Translations under genes and position numbers: made by a program
Shown: piece after piece, positions 46,634 to 58,440 of the stretch
Layout of the letters: each line of letters starts with the position of its first letter
How positions within the stretch are numbered: position 1 is the first letter of the stretch
Source: Gnetum montanum
Lineage: Eukaryota > Streptophyta > Gnetopsida > Gnetales > Gnetaceae
Direction of reading: 5' to 3'
Assembly: GCA_015680685.1 (NCBI GenBank)
Contig: MNCI01020158.1
Location: forward strand, 505,403 to 569,402
Length of the DNA: 64,000 bases
The notes under the pieces: generated by a model
Told to the model about the DNA's origin: nothing
The model's database searches: none
What the model saw: only the letters and a program-made list of their open reading frames with translations

Positions 46634-48608
46634 TTATTGAAATGGGGGGTATCCACCATAACTAATTGGTTGAGGATGCCAAGGATTAATAAATGGAAGA
46701 TGAGGATCCTTGCATGTTGGAAATATTCTAGCTTGGTCATATTTACGCCATCAAGGTTCACACACTTGATTATAATAAGCATAGTGGGGAAATTTACGCG
46801 ATGTAGTTCCCGGATAATGAGTTGACCCACTATGATGTTCGAGATTGTGAGATGATATGCAAGGATTGGGTTGCTCTCCATTCCTGTGTTCATTGGGCTG
46901 TATTGTTGTTGGAGTGTGAGTTGGTGGCCCTGATGAAGTTACATGAGGTGTTGGATTCGAAGATAAGGGTGCACCATAGTGTGGGACTTGTGCTGAGTTG
47001 GAGGATGCAATGGCCTCAGAATTGTGTTGTCCCTTCTTACGATCATGTTTAAAGAAGGGACACTTTGTATGTCGAGGAGGTTTCTCACTACTGTTGGAAG
47101 TAGGAGCACAAGTAATGTTTGTGGGTTGTTGCTATGGTGCAGGCACCTTAGGAACAGCTGGTGGAGATGTAGAAGGAGGGAGAAAATGAGAATGTTGATA
47201 TTTAGAAGGAGTATAAGGTGCATAAGGTGGTGGTTTTGTTGAAGGCATGGGCTGATAGTATTGAGGAGAATGGTACTATGGTGAGAAAAAGTACATTGGC
47301 CCAGTTGGAGAAACAAGATGTTGAACAAGATAAGCGTTTGGGTTCGGATGATATGAAGGGTGTCTCTAGTTTAGTGGTCTTCCCCACGACTGGGATTGTT
47401 GCCACTATGATCGAACATAGTATCTTTGTATGAACTCTGGATGTAACGTATTTCCCTAATGCTCATGGAAATGTAACAATATTAGGCATTGGCCCTTAGG
47501 GTGATCGTACATGAATATGTTGCATTCATACATATGATTGGCATTTGAGCACTTATTTTTCTTATCCCTTCTTTTCAATTGTATAATGTTTTGTCCTGCT
47601 TCTTGGGTTGTCAAAAATTTATCTCCAATAACATTGATAAATTCTTCACACTTTTGATACATCCATTCCAACATCTTATTGATCTTTGCATCGACTTCTA
47701 ATGTTTTTTGTGTTGGAAAAGATGATGTTTCCACCTTGAGATTGGTTGAATTCTCCTTTTTATGATCATGGACCTTTGTTAAGTTGAGATTTTGGTCCCG
47801 TTGATGTTTTTCAACACTCTCCCATCTAGCTAATTCTCCTTCTTCTTTTGCTGCCCACTTAATAAGCTCTTGGATTCGATGGGTTCGTAGTTCATATAGT
47901 TGACCTTGGGCATACATCCCTAGGATCTCTCTTGTTTCATTAAGTAGCCCATCAATGATATGGTACATTAGCCTTTCCTCAGAGAACCCATGGCCTGGAT
48001 AGTTGTTTAACAGTGCATAATATCTTTCTAAGGCCATGTCCAAGGGTTCATGTTGTGCTTGTTTCCATCCTTGGATTTGTTTCCTCAAGGCTGACACTCT
48101 TGCGTAGGTTTGATATTTTTCATTAAATACTTCTAACATTGTTGACCAATGTCGTATTGAATTTGGTTTTAACGATATATACCATACTTTTGCTTGGCCA
48201 ACGAGCATCATAGGGAAGAGCTTAAGTTTTTACCACTCATTATCAAAGTTATTCCATGTGCAGGCATCGTAGAAGGCTTATAAATGTTGATGCAGATATA
48301 AGTCAGCCTCCTGAAAATTTAGGAAATTTGTTTAAATCAAGCCTGGGTAGATCGCTCTCTTTACAATGCATATGTGAGATTCGAACACCCTCTTATATTT
48401 GCGTTAAGCTTGTAATGGCTAGTAGGGGTTCATCATCATTGAGTAGATTATGCTTTTGTGTGTTGGGATGACGTTTTTTTTGTTCATGTTTATAAGAGAC
48501 CCCCACTTTAGGTTGTGTACTCCAATTTTCATCATCATATAGTTTGTTGGTTATTCAATGAACTTCCTCACTAAGTGTGGCATTATCGTGATCTTGTAGG
48601 AGAGGCAT
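46634..48608 (-). pseudogene. gag of element I (degenerate)
   Basis: ATG at 48608 (MPLLQDHDNATLSEEVH then TGA in place of the Trp codon of J) to TAA at 46634. It is collinear with the intact 659-codon gag of J, 5 bases shorter, so at least one frameshift is present. The Gag core is at 47700-48211 (KVWYISLKPNSIRHWSTM). The Cys-His motif reads CNIFMYDHPKGQC: the second Cys is Phe. The Pro-rich tail is broken. Confidence 0.85.
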
Positions 48609-48730
48609 GGTTGTGAAGTTGTATGTGAATTTGTGTATGACTTTTAATAATTATTTCTTTCTAAAAGATATATTGTTAAGTCCTTTACAGCAACCTTGTA
48701 TGATATAACTAATCAAGATAACTAGCACTA

Positions 48731-48748
48731 TCCCTGACAACGGTGCCA
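48731..48748 (-). other. Primer-binding site of element I
   Basis: The minus strand reads TGGCACCGTTGTCAGGGA, three transitions from the intact tRNA-Asp-type site of J. Confidence 0.85.
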
Positions 48749-48749
48749 A

Positions 48750-49627
48750 TGATGAGTGGCGAGGTACCCCTACAGTCAACCATACGAATACGAGTGTTAC
48801 ATGTGTGATCCAGTCGAATTTCGCAAACGGACTAGTTGTGGCATCTAGATAGTTAGCCTTATGTCGCAGTTTGCTATATTCCCACTTGGACTAGTATTAG
48901 CTTTGTCACATATGGTTTAGTCTAGAGTGAGGTGTATGATGTGTTTCTAACCTAATGCTACTTTTGAAGGTAATGGAAGATAATATTAACTAAGCTAAGG
49001 GAGAAAGGGTAAGAAGGAATCTAGCTAGCCTAAGTGCGATGAGCATCTGTTCCTTGATTATCCGTACACATCTTGGACTTCGTGCACAACTACTACTAGG
49101 ATTACCAAGCGTAGATCCTAGGTACGCTACTGGGTTACCAAGTATTGACACTTAAATATTCGTAATCAAGTCGTACTCATTCCACATTTTAACATGAGAT
49201 AAGTGTGAGAGAGACTAACTAGGAAAGTAGTAAATAACAATTAAATAATTAATTAAACTAAGTGAATGCTACAATGATGAAGTAATCTCGATCTTTATTG
49301 TCAATCATGTGCGTGTCCAAGTACATCACACTCAAATAAAGGATGTCATACAATTACAATCACCACACTGTGGGCATACACTGGGAAATAATTTTAACTC
49401 TAAGAAGGAAAAATTGCAAGAGTTCAGGTAAGGGACTAAAAAATAGATGCAGTAACAAGGGAGAGCCACCTCTTATTTATAGAACTGGTGATGGGCTGCA
49501 ATATCACATATGCGATATTTCAGGGAAGGATGCAATACCGCAGCCCGTGCAATAACACGGCTGTGATATCACAACCATTGTGATATCACGGAAGCAATAT
49601 CACAGCCAGAAAATTCATGACTCATCA
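48750..49627 (-). repeat. 5' LTR of element I
   Basis: 878 bp, TGATGAG ... CTCATCA. Very similar to the 3' LTR (42860-43765); the main difference is about 28 bp missing in the GATATC region. Confidence 0.9.
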
Positions 49628-49739
49628 AAAGGTATGGAATTATTGAGTAACTCAAACAAAAAAGCAAATGAACTCTTACATGCTGCAATGATGTTTTATA
49701 AAAATTTGGACACAATGGTGTTTTACGTGTAGTTCTCGA

Positions 49740-50950
49740 AGGTGGTGGCTCCTCCATCGATCACTTCTCTTTATCACCAAGCTTTTGAAATATATAACAG
49801 TTGAGGAGCACTTGTAACTTTTATTCTTCTATCTATGGATCCTGTACCATCTAGGTTGCTGAACCAATGTGTGTTGATGCCAATACGTCCTAAGGGCATG
49901 ATAGCTATAAAAACATTTCGCTAGCCTTCACATGCCAGGTTGTAAACTGATGTCACTCCTCCTTGAATGTCTTAGCCTTTTCTTTGAACTCATGATAATT
50001 TGTGAGTCCCCTAGCCAAGTTTGAACCAACGTCCTTTTGTCCATGGTAGTGAGCTTTAACCACCTTAAGTTCTAAGTTTGCAACATAAAGTTTCTACAGA
50101 GTGGCTTTTGTGTCTACAAACTCTTTTTTGTACAATGCATAAGTGGTTGCTACTTATTTCTCCAGCTTGCTTTTAGGCTAACCCACTATTAACATGGTAA
50201 GGTTAGCATATCTAAGGTTAGCCAATGCCATGTATTCTTTCAAATCCTCAATCTACAGGTATTTATTCTTCACTTCTACCTACTAGACTAGTGCATAACT
50301 ATCCAAGATTTGCTACAAGTTAGGATTTTATGCTAACATGGACCCAATGTGAGCTTTGCCCATCTTGATTTCTTTTTCACTAATTTTCTTATACATGGCT
50401 ACCTAGTTACGGAAGTGTTCTTTCAATTTTTCATGCTTCTTGGCCTCATTATACCACATGCTTATTTCAATTGCTAACTTCTATTGAATGACATGGACCT
50501 CCTCCATTTAGAGGATTTTATTTTCCCTAGCCAATCTATTGATATCTTGGTTAACCCTCATTAGTTGTTCCCTTAACTGATGCAAACTTTTTTCTAGAAC
50601 ATTCTTTTGTTTTTCAATGGTAGTCAACCAGGAGTTCTCTACAACAAGCTATTTATTCTCTTCTTGCATGGTGATCAATGCCTTCTTGTATGCATGGGTT
50701 TGTGCATCAGTAGCCAAAGCATTCTAGACTACCTTCTCATTTTCTTACTTGGGAACTTTATTTTCCTTGATCAATTTGTTGAGCTCCTATATTCTAAATG
50801 AGTCTAGTTGGTCTAGCATAATAAATCAGGTAGGATCCCATCTTTTGGTTCTCAGGGAAACCAACTCTTGTTGGAAACGTTGCACTTCTACTTCTACATG
50901 TTTTGCCCTGACCTTAGCCATGACCAACTTTCCGTTAGTGGCAATGAGGT
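49740..50950 (-). pseudogene. ORF3, C-terminal half, of element H (degenerate)
   Basis: The minus strand aligns with 14300-15560 of A: matching blocks occur around the GGTTCAAACTTGGCTAGGGG segment (A: ACTAAGAACCTAGCCAAGAG) and the tail GAGGAGCCACCACCTTCGAG. Predicted protein is charged and helix-forming, with many stops. It is joined directly to the start of protease at about 50950, so the N-terminal half is gone. Confidence 0.6.
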
Positions 50951-50954
50951 TTGA

Positions 50955-53474
50955 TAGTGTGTGTTGAGTGTGGTTTTTGGTTTGAAGGAAGCTTTGAAGA
51001 TTCGAATGGTGGTGAGGTATTTGGAGAATTAGCCACTTGTGGTTGTAAGGATTTGGTTGAACTATTAGTTCTCAAGAAAGGTCTTTTCTTTGATTGGTTG
51101 TGTGAACCAATAGTAGGTTGAGTATTAATAGCCCTTGTAGCGTTATGTTGCTATGGCTAGGTAGGAAGCTCACCTTGCATAGTTGGAGCAGGTGGTAATG
51201 GAGCTAAGGGTGGAAGATGTGCAGTCGGATGAGAAGGATAGTATGTTTGTGGAACATCACTCCTAAGAGAAGGATATCTATAGTACTCATGTGTCTAGTA
51301 GTGAGGCTGAGGAGTGACGTGACTAGTGGAGTCACATGGAGAGATTGATTGCTAAACGTAGTACCCATATGGGTCAGGTTGATAGTAAGGGTATTGCTAA
51401 TGTGGTAATGGCATTTTCCATGATTTTGGGTGTTGCCATTGTTGATACTATTCATTTGGTTGTGGTGGAGCTCCACTCGGATAATATGTCAAGGGTTGGT
51501 GGAATTACCTTAGGTTACCTTGAGGATAAGGTAACCTTCGGGGGTGTTTTCCATTTATTTAATTGTGGGTTTAGTGCATACACCTCAAAATCTTGCAAAT
51601 GTGACACTACTAGGAAACATCTTTTAGGGTGATCATATTGGCATATCTCAGATCCACCATCATTGTCTGTGTCCGAATCCACAACCTATTCAATGATGGA
51701 AGCTTTGCCCTTACCCTTATTATGTGCATAATTAGCTTCTCTCCTAGTCACTACTTTGCTCTCTAGACTCCTCTACTATTTTTAGAATGGTTTGAAATTT
51801 ATTGTTTAGGAAGTTCCACATTTGATCTACCTTTTTCAATACTTCTAATGCAAATTTTGGAATGCACAATGTCTTTTTATTCACCATTTCCTCAAGTGGT
51901 GACTTTTCTTCATCTTCACAAAAGCTAATATCCTTCTTTCGGAGGGAAGGATCTTTGTTGTACTCCTCTACACTTTCTCTTTTTCTTAACTCATCTTCCT
52001 CCTTGGAAACTTGCTCCAACAATCTTTGTATTTGGTGGGCTCTGAGCTTAGATAGCCTTCCTTGGGTGTAAGTCCTAAGGGTTCTTCGTGTTTCGTACCT
52101 AAGCCCATCCCTGAGATGGCATAGTTGTTCGTTTTGTGAGTAACCATTGCTGGGGAAATGATATAATAAGGTATAATATTGGCCCATGGTAGCATTTAAG
52201 GGTTTGTGTCCTCCTTATTTCCATCCTTGGATTTTCTTATGCAGGTTGGACACTGAGGAGTACATTTGATACATGTTGTTTAATATCTCTAATATGGTAC
52301 TCCATCAACAGATGGATTCTGGTTCTAAGGACTAGTACCAGCTTACTGCTTCCTTGATCAGTGTCCATGAAAATCACTTTAGTTTTTGCCACTCGTTTTC
52401 TATTTTTTGCAAGTCACATGCATTGTGAAATGCTTGTAAATGATTTTCAGGATCAACATCGTATCCCCCTTCAAATTGTGAGATGTTATTCATGTCTAGT
52501 CTTTTAATCCTACTGTCTTTTTGGTTCCTTGTTGAAATTCTAATTGCCTCTAATATATCTAACATACTTTGGGTGAAGAGTAGGGGTTCATCATGAACAT
52601 GCTATCTATGGCATCTATGATGCCTATGCTGTTCCCTACTCTCCCTTCTTTCATGATGTGTCTCTCTAGACTACCCTTGTCCCCTTTCTCAACTATTTTG
52701 TCTATGATCTCTATTTCACTTACCCTTATCCTCATAGTCTTTCCCTTTGTGGCTGCATTCAGATACCGAAGGAGAGGGGGAAGGACATGATGAAGGTGAA
52801 GAGGAAGGAAGAGTGACATCATAATGGTGCTTGCTACCTTCTCTTTGATTTTTGTGGCCTTAGTTGTGGTTATGATCAGAATGTTTATCATTGTCATGCG
52901 TTCGTGTTCCTCTTTCAAACCATTTGCGTCCATTGGTATTAGAACCTAGGTTATGAATAGTTGAGTGAAGATTTTGATACACAACTCCTTGACCGAAGTC
53001 AACAAGAGGAACCTTGTTTTGTGGAAAACCTCTCGAGGTAGGTTCACCACCCTCATTTTCACTTAAGACATATGGGACATGCTGAGACCATCTTTCCTTC
53101 ATAGATTTGTAATGTCTCTTATGTTGTAGGTCCCTTTGGTGTTGTGTCTCCATGGGTCGATAATCCATCGAATCTTGTTCATGCACAACATACTCTAATT
53201 GTAAGTCATGCATACCAATTCGTGTGAGGGCACGAAGAAGCATGCTTAGGATTGAGTAATCTAGAGGTAACACTATGTTAGCTTCTAAATCATGCTAATG
53301 AAGTTGTTCATCCTGGTGGAGGATAAAGGTAAAGTTTGATATATACTCATCAGGATGAGTGTATACCAAGTGAAACTATTGGGGTACTGGTACATTATCC
53401 TATACACTCCACCTCTGATTGTTCATGTTGTCAGACCTAGGTGATGAAGCACTCTCATAAGAAAAAGAAGACAT
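50955..53474 (-). pseudogene. gag and protease start of element H (degenerate)
   Basis: ATG at 53474 (MSSFSYESASSPRSDNMNN). N-terminal domain to about 52900 (YSILSMLLRALTRIGMHDLQ), Ser/His linker, Gag core 52000-52565 (MNNISQFEGGYDVDPENHL), tail to 51200, and the protease leader to about 50955. The Cys-His motif near 51622-51660 has the first Cys changed to Ser. The two early TAG stops (after RWSV and after PVPQ) are at the same codons as in E. Elsewhere the frame is well kept, with H closer to E than any other copy. Confidence 0.85.
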
Positions 53475-53545
53475 CATTGATTATTTAGTGTGCAATACTA
53501 TCTTTTTTGATGATTGTAGGATAACTAACCCTAAGGGTTTATGGT

Positions 53546-53935
53546 TTTGATTGTAGCCATCAAGAAGTCAACAATGCCAGATTTCCATAATGGAGATTGG
53601 CAAGCTCCATGTACTCCATCATCTCCTCAATTTGCAACTCTTTCATGCAGGTTTCCACTTTGTTGTAGGCATCTATCCCATCAATGATGGATTATCATAC
53701 TTCTTTTCCTTGCTGGAGTTATTGGAGGGTTTAGGGTTTAGGCCTCACCATGGCATTGTGGTGGAAGGCCACAATTTTGTAATAAATCCTATCTACTAGT
53801 GTGAGTGTGAAAAACTTCTTGCGGTTGATACCATAGCATCATTGCACCCATTCTTTCTTCATACTAGGATTCACCTACATTGGGTAAAAATTTGGGCAAC
53901 CCACACTAAGAAGTCAATAACAACAGTTTCTTTCG
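53546..53935 (-). pseudogene. ORF3 fragment with internal deletion
   Basis: The minus strand matches two separate parts of ORF3 of A, 13290-13420 and 14930-15060, joined at 53732-53747. The joint contains CCTAAACCCTAAACCCTCC, two telomere-type units. It abuts the leader of H gag. Origin uncertain; probably a piece of another copy brought in by rearrangement. Confidence 0.55.
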
Positions 53936-54104
53936 GGGAAATCTTTGTCTGATCCACGTGAAGACCACTCAAGGTACTCTACATTCGTTAGTTCTAGCTT
54001 GCCCTCAAGCAAGGGTAGCGTCTTCTGTGCCTGTCCTGGGATCTCCTGGTTTTTGTTTCATTCTAGCCGAAAACCGACAATTTCGGACAGTACAATTGCT
54101 ACCA
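53936..54104. other. Unassigned sequence between rearranged fragments
   Basis: GC-richer stretch with no similarity to the other copies. A short inverted repeat (GCTTGCCCTC / GAGGGCAAGC-like) lies near 54030. Not recognised. Confidence 0.35.
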
Positions 54105-55593
54105 GAGGTTCACTCTTAGTCATGGGGAACTATTGCAAATTTTTTCATTTCATTACTTATCTCACCCATACACCTTGGGTAGTTATCAATTTCAAACCTC
54201 TAATCCAGTATTTGCCATACCCATAACCACCCACAACCTAGCCAATGTGCTTCATATCAAGGCAAGGTATTAATTACATTATATCTTATCTAACCTCACT
54301 AATTTGTGATTATGTTGTGTGTGTAAATGATGATCACAGGAACAATGGACTAGGATAGAAGGGAGCACTCAAGAGGGACTAGAGAAAAAAGTATTTACAC
54401 AGGGAATAAGCTTGATCATGTGGTTGTGGATGAACAATAGTGTGCATAATTTTGACATCAACAACAATGCACCTCATTTTCTTTTCTCTCTTTCTCTCTC
54501 TCTCTCTCTCCAAGCTTTCAAATGAGGGTCTGGATGTCATCTATGTACAGTGTTCACCATAAAGGTTATGAACACCAATGTTGTAATATGTTGGTCGATC
54601 CATTCACCAGGCACTTGAGTATGTCATTCCATGTCACCATCAGTTGTCATTTAGTCAATAATCCCATACCTTCCTAATATTTTGTAAGGAACTCAAGGAC
54701 AATTTTTCACTCAATTGTGGGGGTATGATGAGTCACGATATCGAACCCTTGATATCGGATACATGATATTGGAGGTGCCGAAGTGATATCAAACATGCGA
54801 TGTTGAAACTTGCCTCATTACCTATAAATAAGAAACAAGGGAACTTGATTTCGGAGTTAGTTTTCTTAGTCCCTTAGCTGAACTCTTGTAGTTTTCCCTT
54901 TCCAAAGTTAGAATTATTTTTGAGTGTCCATAGTAGGAGTCATAGAGTGAACAGATCTTTATTCGAGCATTATGTACCTGAGCACACCTTGTGACTGGAA
55001 ATAAAGATGAACTTTATGATAAACCTTACAACATTCAGAATAGCTTAATTATTGCATTTCATGTTATTTACTATTATTTGATGCTTTCAATAGTTAATTG
55101 ATGTTATTTCTATTGAATTCTTAATTATTACTTATCAATGAATTAGCACACTCAGTACAACCACTTCAAGCATACATGGGAACACTTGGTAACCTAGTAA
55201 CGACTAGCGTTTGGTAATCCCAATAGTGTTACACTAGTTTAGGATGTGTCCAGAGAGTGGGAACAAATGCTGGTGTTAGGACTAGGTAGAGCATAGTTGA
55301 TTAGTTAAATCAAATTAGTTACTAAATTATTTCATTTTCCCATTTTAAGCACCAAGAACATAAAACATAAAAAGCTTAAAAATCATATACCTCAAGTTTA
55401 CTTAACCATAGAGTTGTGCCTTACAAGTAAGCTTGGGAAGACAACAATTGCATAGCCCATCATTGATCTATGTAAGCACATAAGCACTTAATCCTTGGAG
55501 TTCAACCTGATCATGCGTGAATGCTCGTATTTGTATGGTTGGATGTATGGCTACCTCACTGCACATTAATCATCACTTGTGTAGCATAATGAG
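54105..55593 (+). repeat. Segment K: duplicate of the 3' end of element E plus its flank
   Basis: Collinear with 29816-31262: purine motif, ORF3 remnant (ATG 54327), polypurine tract, LTR (54726-55567, ending CACATTA for CTCATCA) and then 26 bp that match the DNA flanking E on the right (ATCATCACTTGTGTAGCATA against ATCATCACTTGTGTAGCGTA). A match beyond the LTR is not expected for an independent insertion, so this is a copied chromosome segment. No target duplication of its own. Confidence 0.75.
54726..55567 (+). repeat. LTR in segment K
   Basis: TGATGAG start after AATTGTGGGGGTA; 842 bp; TATA box CTATAAATAAG near 54820; end degenerated to CACATTA. Confidence 0.85.
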
Positions 55594-56632
55594 TGATGAG
55601 TGGCAAGATACCCCTACACTCAACCATACGAATACGAGCATAGCATGTTCAATTTGGTTGAACTCTGCAGACTAAGTGCCTACACACCCCATGGAACACT
55701 TAGGGTTAATCATTCATTATCTTCCCAGACTTACTTGTAGTTGTCACAGCGTATGGTTAAGTAAGTCCAAGGTATATGATTTTTATGGTCTTTTATGTTT
55801 TATGTCTCCTATGCTAACAAGGTAAAGGGTTGAAGAAACTAACTAACTCTAACTAATGAACTAAGTCTAAATTACCTAGCATCAGCATCCGTTCCCACTT
55901 ACCATACACACCCTGAATCGATGCAACTGTGGCTACCAAACACTAATCGTTGCTAGGATCACCATGCATAATGCACGTGCTCGAAGTGTTCATACTGAGG
56001 CACTTAACTAGGAGGAAAGGATTGAGAGAACCTAATCTATCCTAAGTGTGATGAGCATCCATTCCTTGATTATCCGTACACATCCTTAAATGCTTGTAAT
56101 CAAGTCATACTCATTTCACGTTGCGATGAGCATCCATTCCTTGATTATCCATACACATCCTTAGATGCTCGTAATCAAGTCGTACTCATTCTGCGTTGTG
56201 ATGAGCATCTATTCCTTCATTATTCGTACACATCCTTAGATGCGTGTAATCAAGTTGTACTCAATCCACATTACTAAGAGGGAAAGCAAGAAATAACATT
56301 AAATAAAATCCTATTCCATGCACTACAAGGTTTATCCAGGAAGTTCATCTTTATTGTCATACACAACTTGTGTTCAGGTACAATGTTGCTGGAATAAAGA
56401 TCCGTTCACTTTAGGACTTCTACTATGGGCACATGGAAAATATTCAATCTCTGGAGTGATTAATCTACCAGAGTTTTCCTACTTCTACCCTAGCATGAGG
56501 AAACAAGGGAGAGCCACCTCTTATTTATAGATATGACAGCGCACTGTGATATTGCGTACGCAACATCGCAGGGGAAGACGTGATATCATGGTGGCCATGA
56601 TATTGTGGCCCATGCGATATCGTGTCTCATCA
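55594..56632 (-). repeat. 3' LTR of element L
   Basis: 1039 bp, TGATGAG ... CTCATCA (56626-56632). GATATC/GATATT words at 56548-56622. Longer than other copies because of internal 75-bp tandem repeats. The polypurine tract (reverse of TTCAGTCATGGGGTA) follows at 56633-56647. Confidence 0.88.
56049..56272. repeat. 75-bp tandem repeat in LTR of L
   Basis: Three copies, each with GATGAGCATCCATTCCTTGA, then CGTACACATCCTTA or CATACACATCCTTA, then GTAATCAAGTCGTACTCA or a variant. Other LTRs of the family have this block once. Confidence 0.8.
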
Positions 56633-56647
56633 TACCCCATGACTGAA

Positions 56648-57744
56648 TAAAAAATCATCCTTGAGTTTCTTACAAAATATTGGGAAGGTATGGGATTATT
56701 GACTGAATGGGAACCAATGGGATGACATGTGAACAGATGATCATTACAAGAATTGACAAAACTGGTGTTCATGACAACAAGAGTGAACACCTTACTACAT
56801 TAACAAAACTGGTGTGCTTTGAATGCTTACTTTTTTCTTTTGTTCACCTTTTTTTGTTTTTTTTTTGTGTTTTGTGTTTTGTGTTTTTATGCGTGAGAAC
56901 CACACCATGCAAAGACTTTGTTATGTTTATTTTTCAGCTTCCCGATGATTGGGTAACGTCGAAACGGTAAGAAAACCCAAGAAGAAAACATCCAAGTACC
57001 CAAGAGAATGACCAATACAAAGCAATCAAGTTCCCTTGAAGTCACACCCTTTTCAATCCTTGAGTCCCTCCTTAGTTTGAGAAATGCCCAGTCACTGATT
57101 CGTTAAAGTTCTTATTATGAAGAGGACTGTACATTTCCAAGCCAAGAGAGACTATAGAAACTAGTGGATGAATGGATGAAGTGATCTAATTGCCTACCAT
57201 ATCAAAAGACACATACCTTAGTATCAACATTGTGAGTTAAAGGTAAAAATCAAACATTAGCAATTAATATGAAACTAGTTCATACCATCATAGAGAAGAC
57301 TTATTGATGACAAACTTACAGGGTGGATAACACACGCACGCACACACAAAAATTGGAAAAGTATAACGATGTTGTAAAACAAAAATAAGAAAAGTTAAAG
57401 AAATTTGTAAAATAAAAATAAGAAAATTTAAAGAAATTTGTAAAACAAAAACAAGAAAAGTTAAAGAAATTTGTAAAACAAAAATGTGTAAGAAAAAAAT
57501 ATGTAAAACAAAAACATTATAAAATAAAAACTTAAAAGAATTGAGAGCCCCAAATGATCAGCATAGGTGGCCATCTCCCCCATGACTGAATTGCAAGGAA
57601 GAGATCCAAAATAATGAGCACCTATTTGAATTTCTAAGAAGTGTCCAACTTCTTCAAACTAATGATCTTAGGTTAAGGGGTGGAAGTTGGCAATGCTCAT
57701 ATTCCAATGTGTCTATGCCTTCGTTGTTAGCATGAGTTTCCTTA
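56648..57744 (-). other. Non-coding 3' region of element L
   Basis: Between the LTR-proximal tract and protease. T-rich stretch near 56825-56885; a post-integrase purine tract, the reverse of CAGTCATGGGGGAGATGG, at 57572-57590. No ORF3 is recognised apart from possible ATG-proximal traces near 56700-56790. Confidence 0.55.
57372..57480. repeat. 33-bp tandem repeat
   Basis: A TTGTAAAACAAAAATAAGAA-type unit starts at 57372, 57405, 57438 and 57471; three full copies and one partial. A-rich, non-coding. Confidence 0.75.
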
Positions 57745-58440
57745 GTTCATCCCATGCATATTGGTTTGCTCTTTCTAGTAGTTGTCAACCACAGGGTGTC
57801 TACTACTGGTGTGGTTGCTACATATAGGCACCTTTGAATTTGTATTTCTTGGGCACACCGATTACATGGAAGAGATGCTAAACATTCTTCCATATCATCA
57901 CCCTCTGAGTTACTGTATGTGATGCACGAAAATTTCCTCTTCTTGATCCTTCCATAAATTTTTATCTTAGAAATCTCTAAGGAAAGATCACGAATGCCTA
58001 GGCATGCGTCTACTGTGCTCAGCCATGCTCTTCCCATTATAATTGGGAAGTCCCCTTCGTTGTTGTTTACTTCAATCACCAGGAAGTTAGCTGTGTAGGA
58101 CCAACCACACACAGTGGTAAAGATGTCCTCCACCAATCCCAAGGGAATGGTGATAGACTGGTCTGCCAGCTCTAGTTAAATGTTACTCTTCTTAAGTTGG
58201 GGTAGGTTCCAGGCGTGATACATCTCTCGTGAAATTAAGTTGACTTTGGAACCTGAGGCAAGAAGAGCCTTATGTGGGTCATTTTCAATGATTTGTAAAT
58301 AGATTAAGGGACTCCCAGGGTCAGTTAGTTTCCTAGGAAGGTGGCCTACCTTAATCCAGTTGATTACGGTATGTGTTAACATAACCATATGTGTTAAGGT
58401 CTGTTGGACTGAAGGGTGCTCTAAAGTGTTAGATGTGGAG
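57745..58440 (-). pseudogene. Protease of element L, active-site Asp lost
   Basis: Minus strand aspartic protease region, nearly open. The active-site segment reads LLASGSKVNLIS where copy E has LLDSGFGVNLIS, so the catalytic Asp is Ala. The flap and second half (GLVEDIFTTVCGWSY, FPIIMGRAWLSTVDACLGI) are well kept. It continues to a TAG at 57747. RT should follow but is absent. Confidence 0.8.

Larger units (their letters stand above)
42860..49627 (-). mobile_element. Retrotransposon I, gag plus ORF3, no pol
   Basis: Both LTRs, a PBS, gag and a short ORF3 in 6768 bp. No protease, RT or integrase motif can be found in the internal 5 kb. Flanks are GAAGG (42855-42859) and AAAGG (49628-49632), a target duplication with one G/A change. 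The interrupted host sequence is H; rejoined, the H flank matches the same stretch of E and K (CCATACCTTCC ... ATTTTGTAA). Confidence 0.88.
41912..53545 (-). mobile_element. Retrotransposon H, pol-deleted, interrupted by element I
   Basis: On the minus strand: gag from 53474, start of protease to about 50955, then directly the second half of ORF3 (about 50950-49740), 3' untranslated region, polypurine tract and 3' LTR (42781-41912). RT, RNase H, integrase and most of protease are absent. Element I (42860-49627) sits in the 3' untranslated region. The 5' LTR is missing; upstream of gag the sequence breaks off near 53545. Confidence 0.85.

Noticed and set aside
54105-55593. Segment K as an independent retrotransposon insertion
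   Set aside because: It has no 5' LTR or target duplication, and the homology to E extends into E's flanking DNA.
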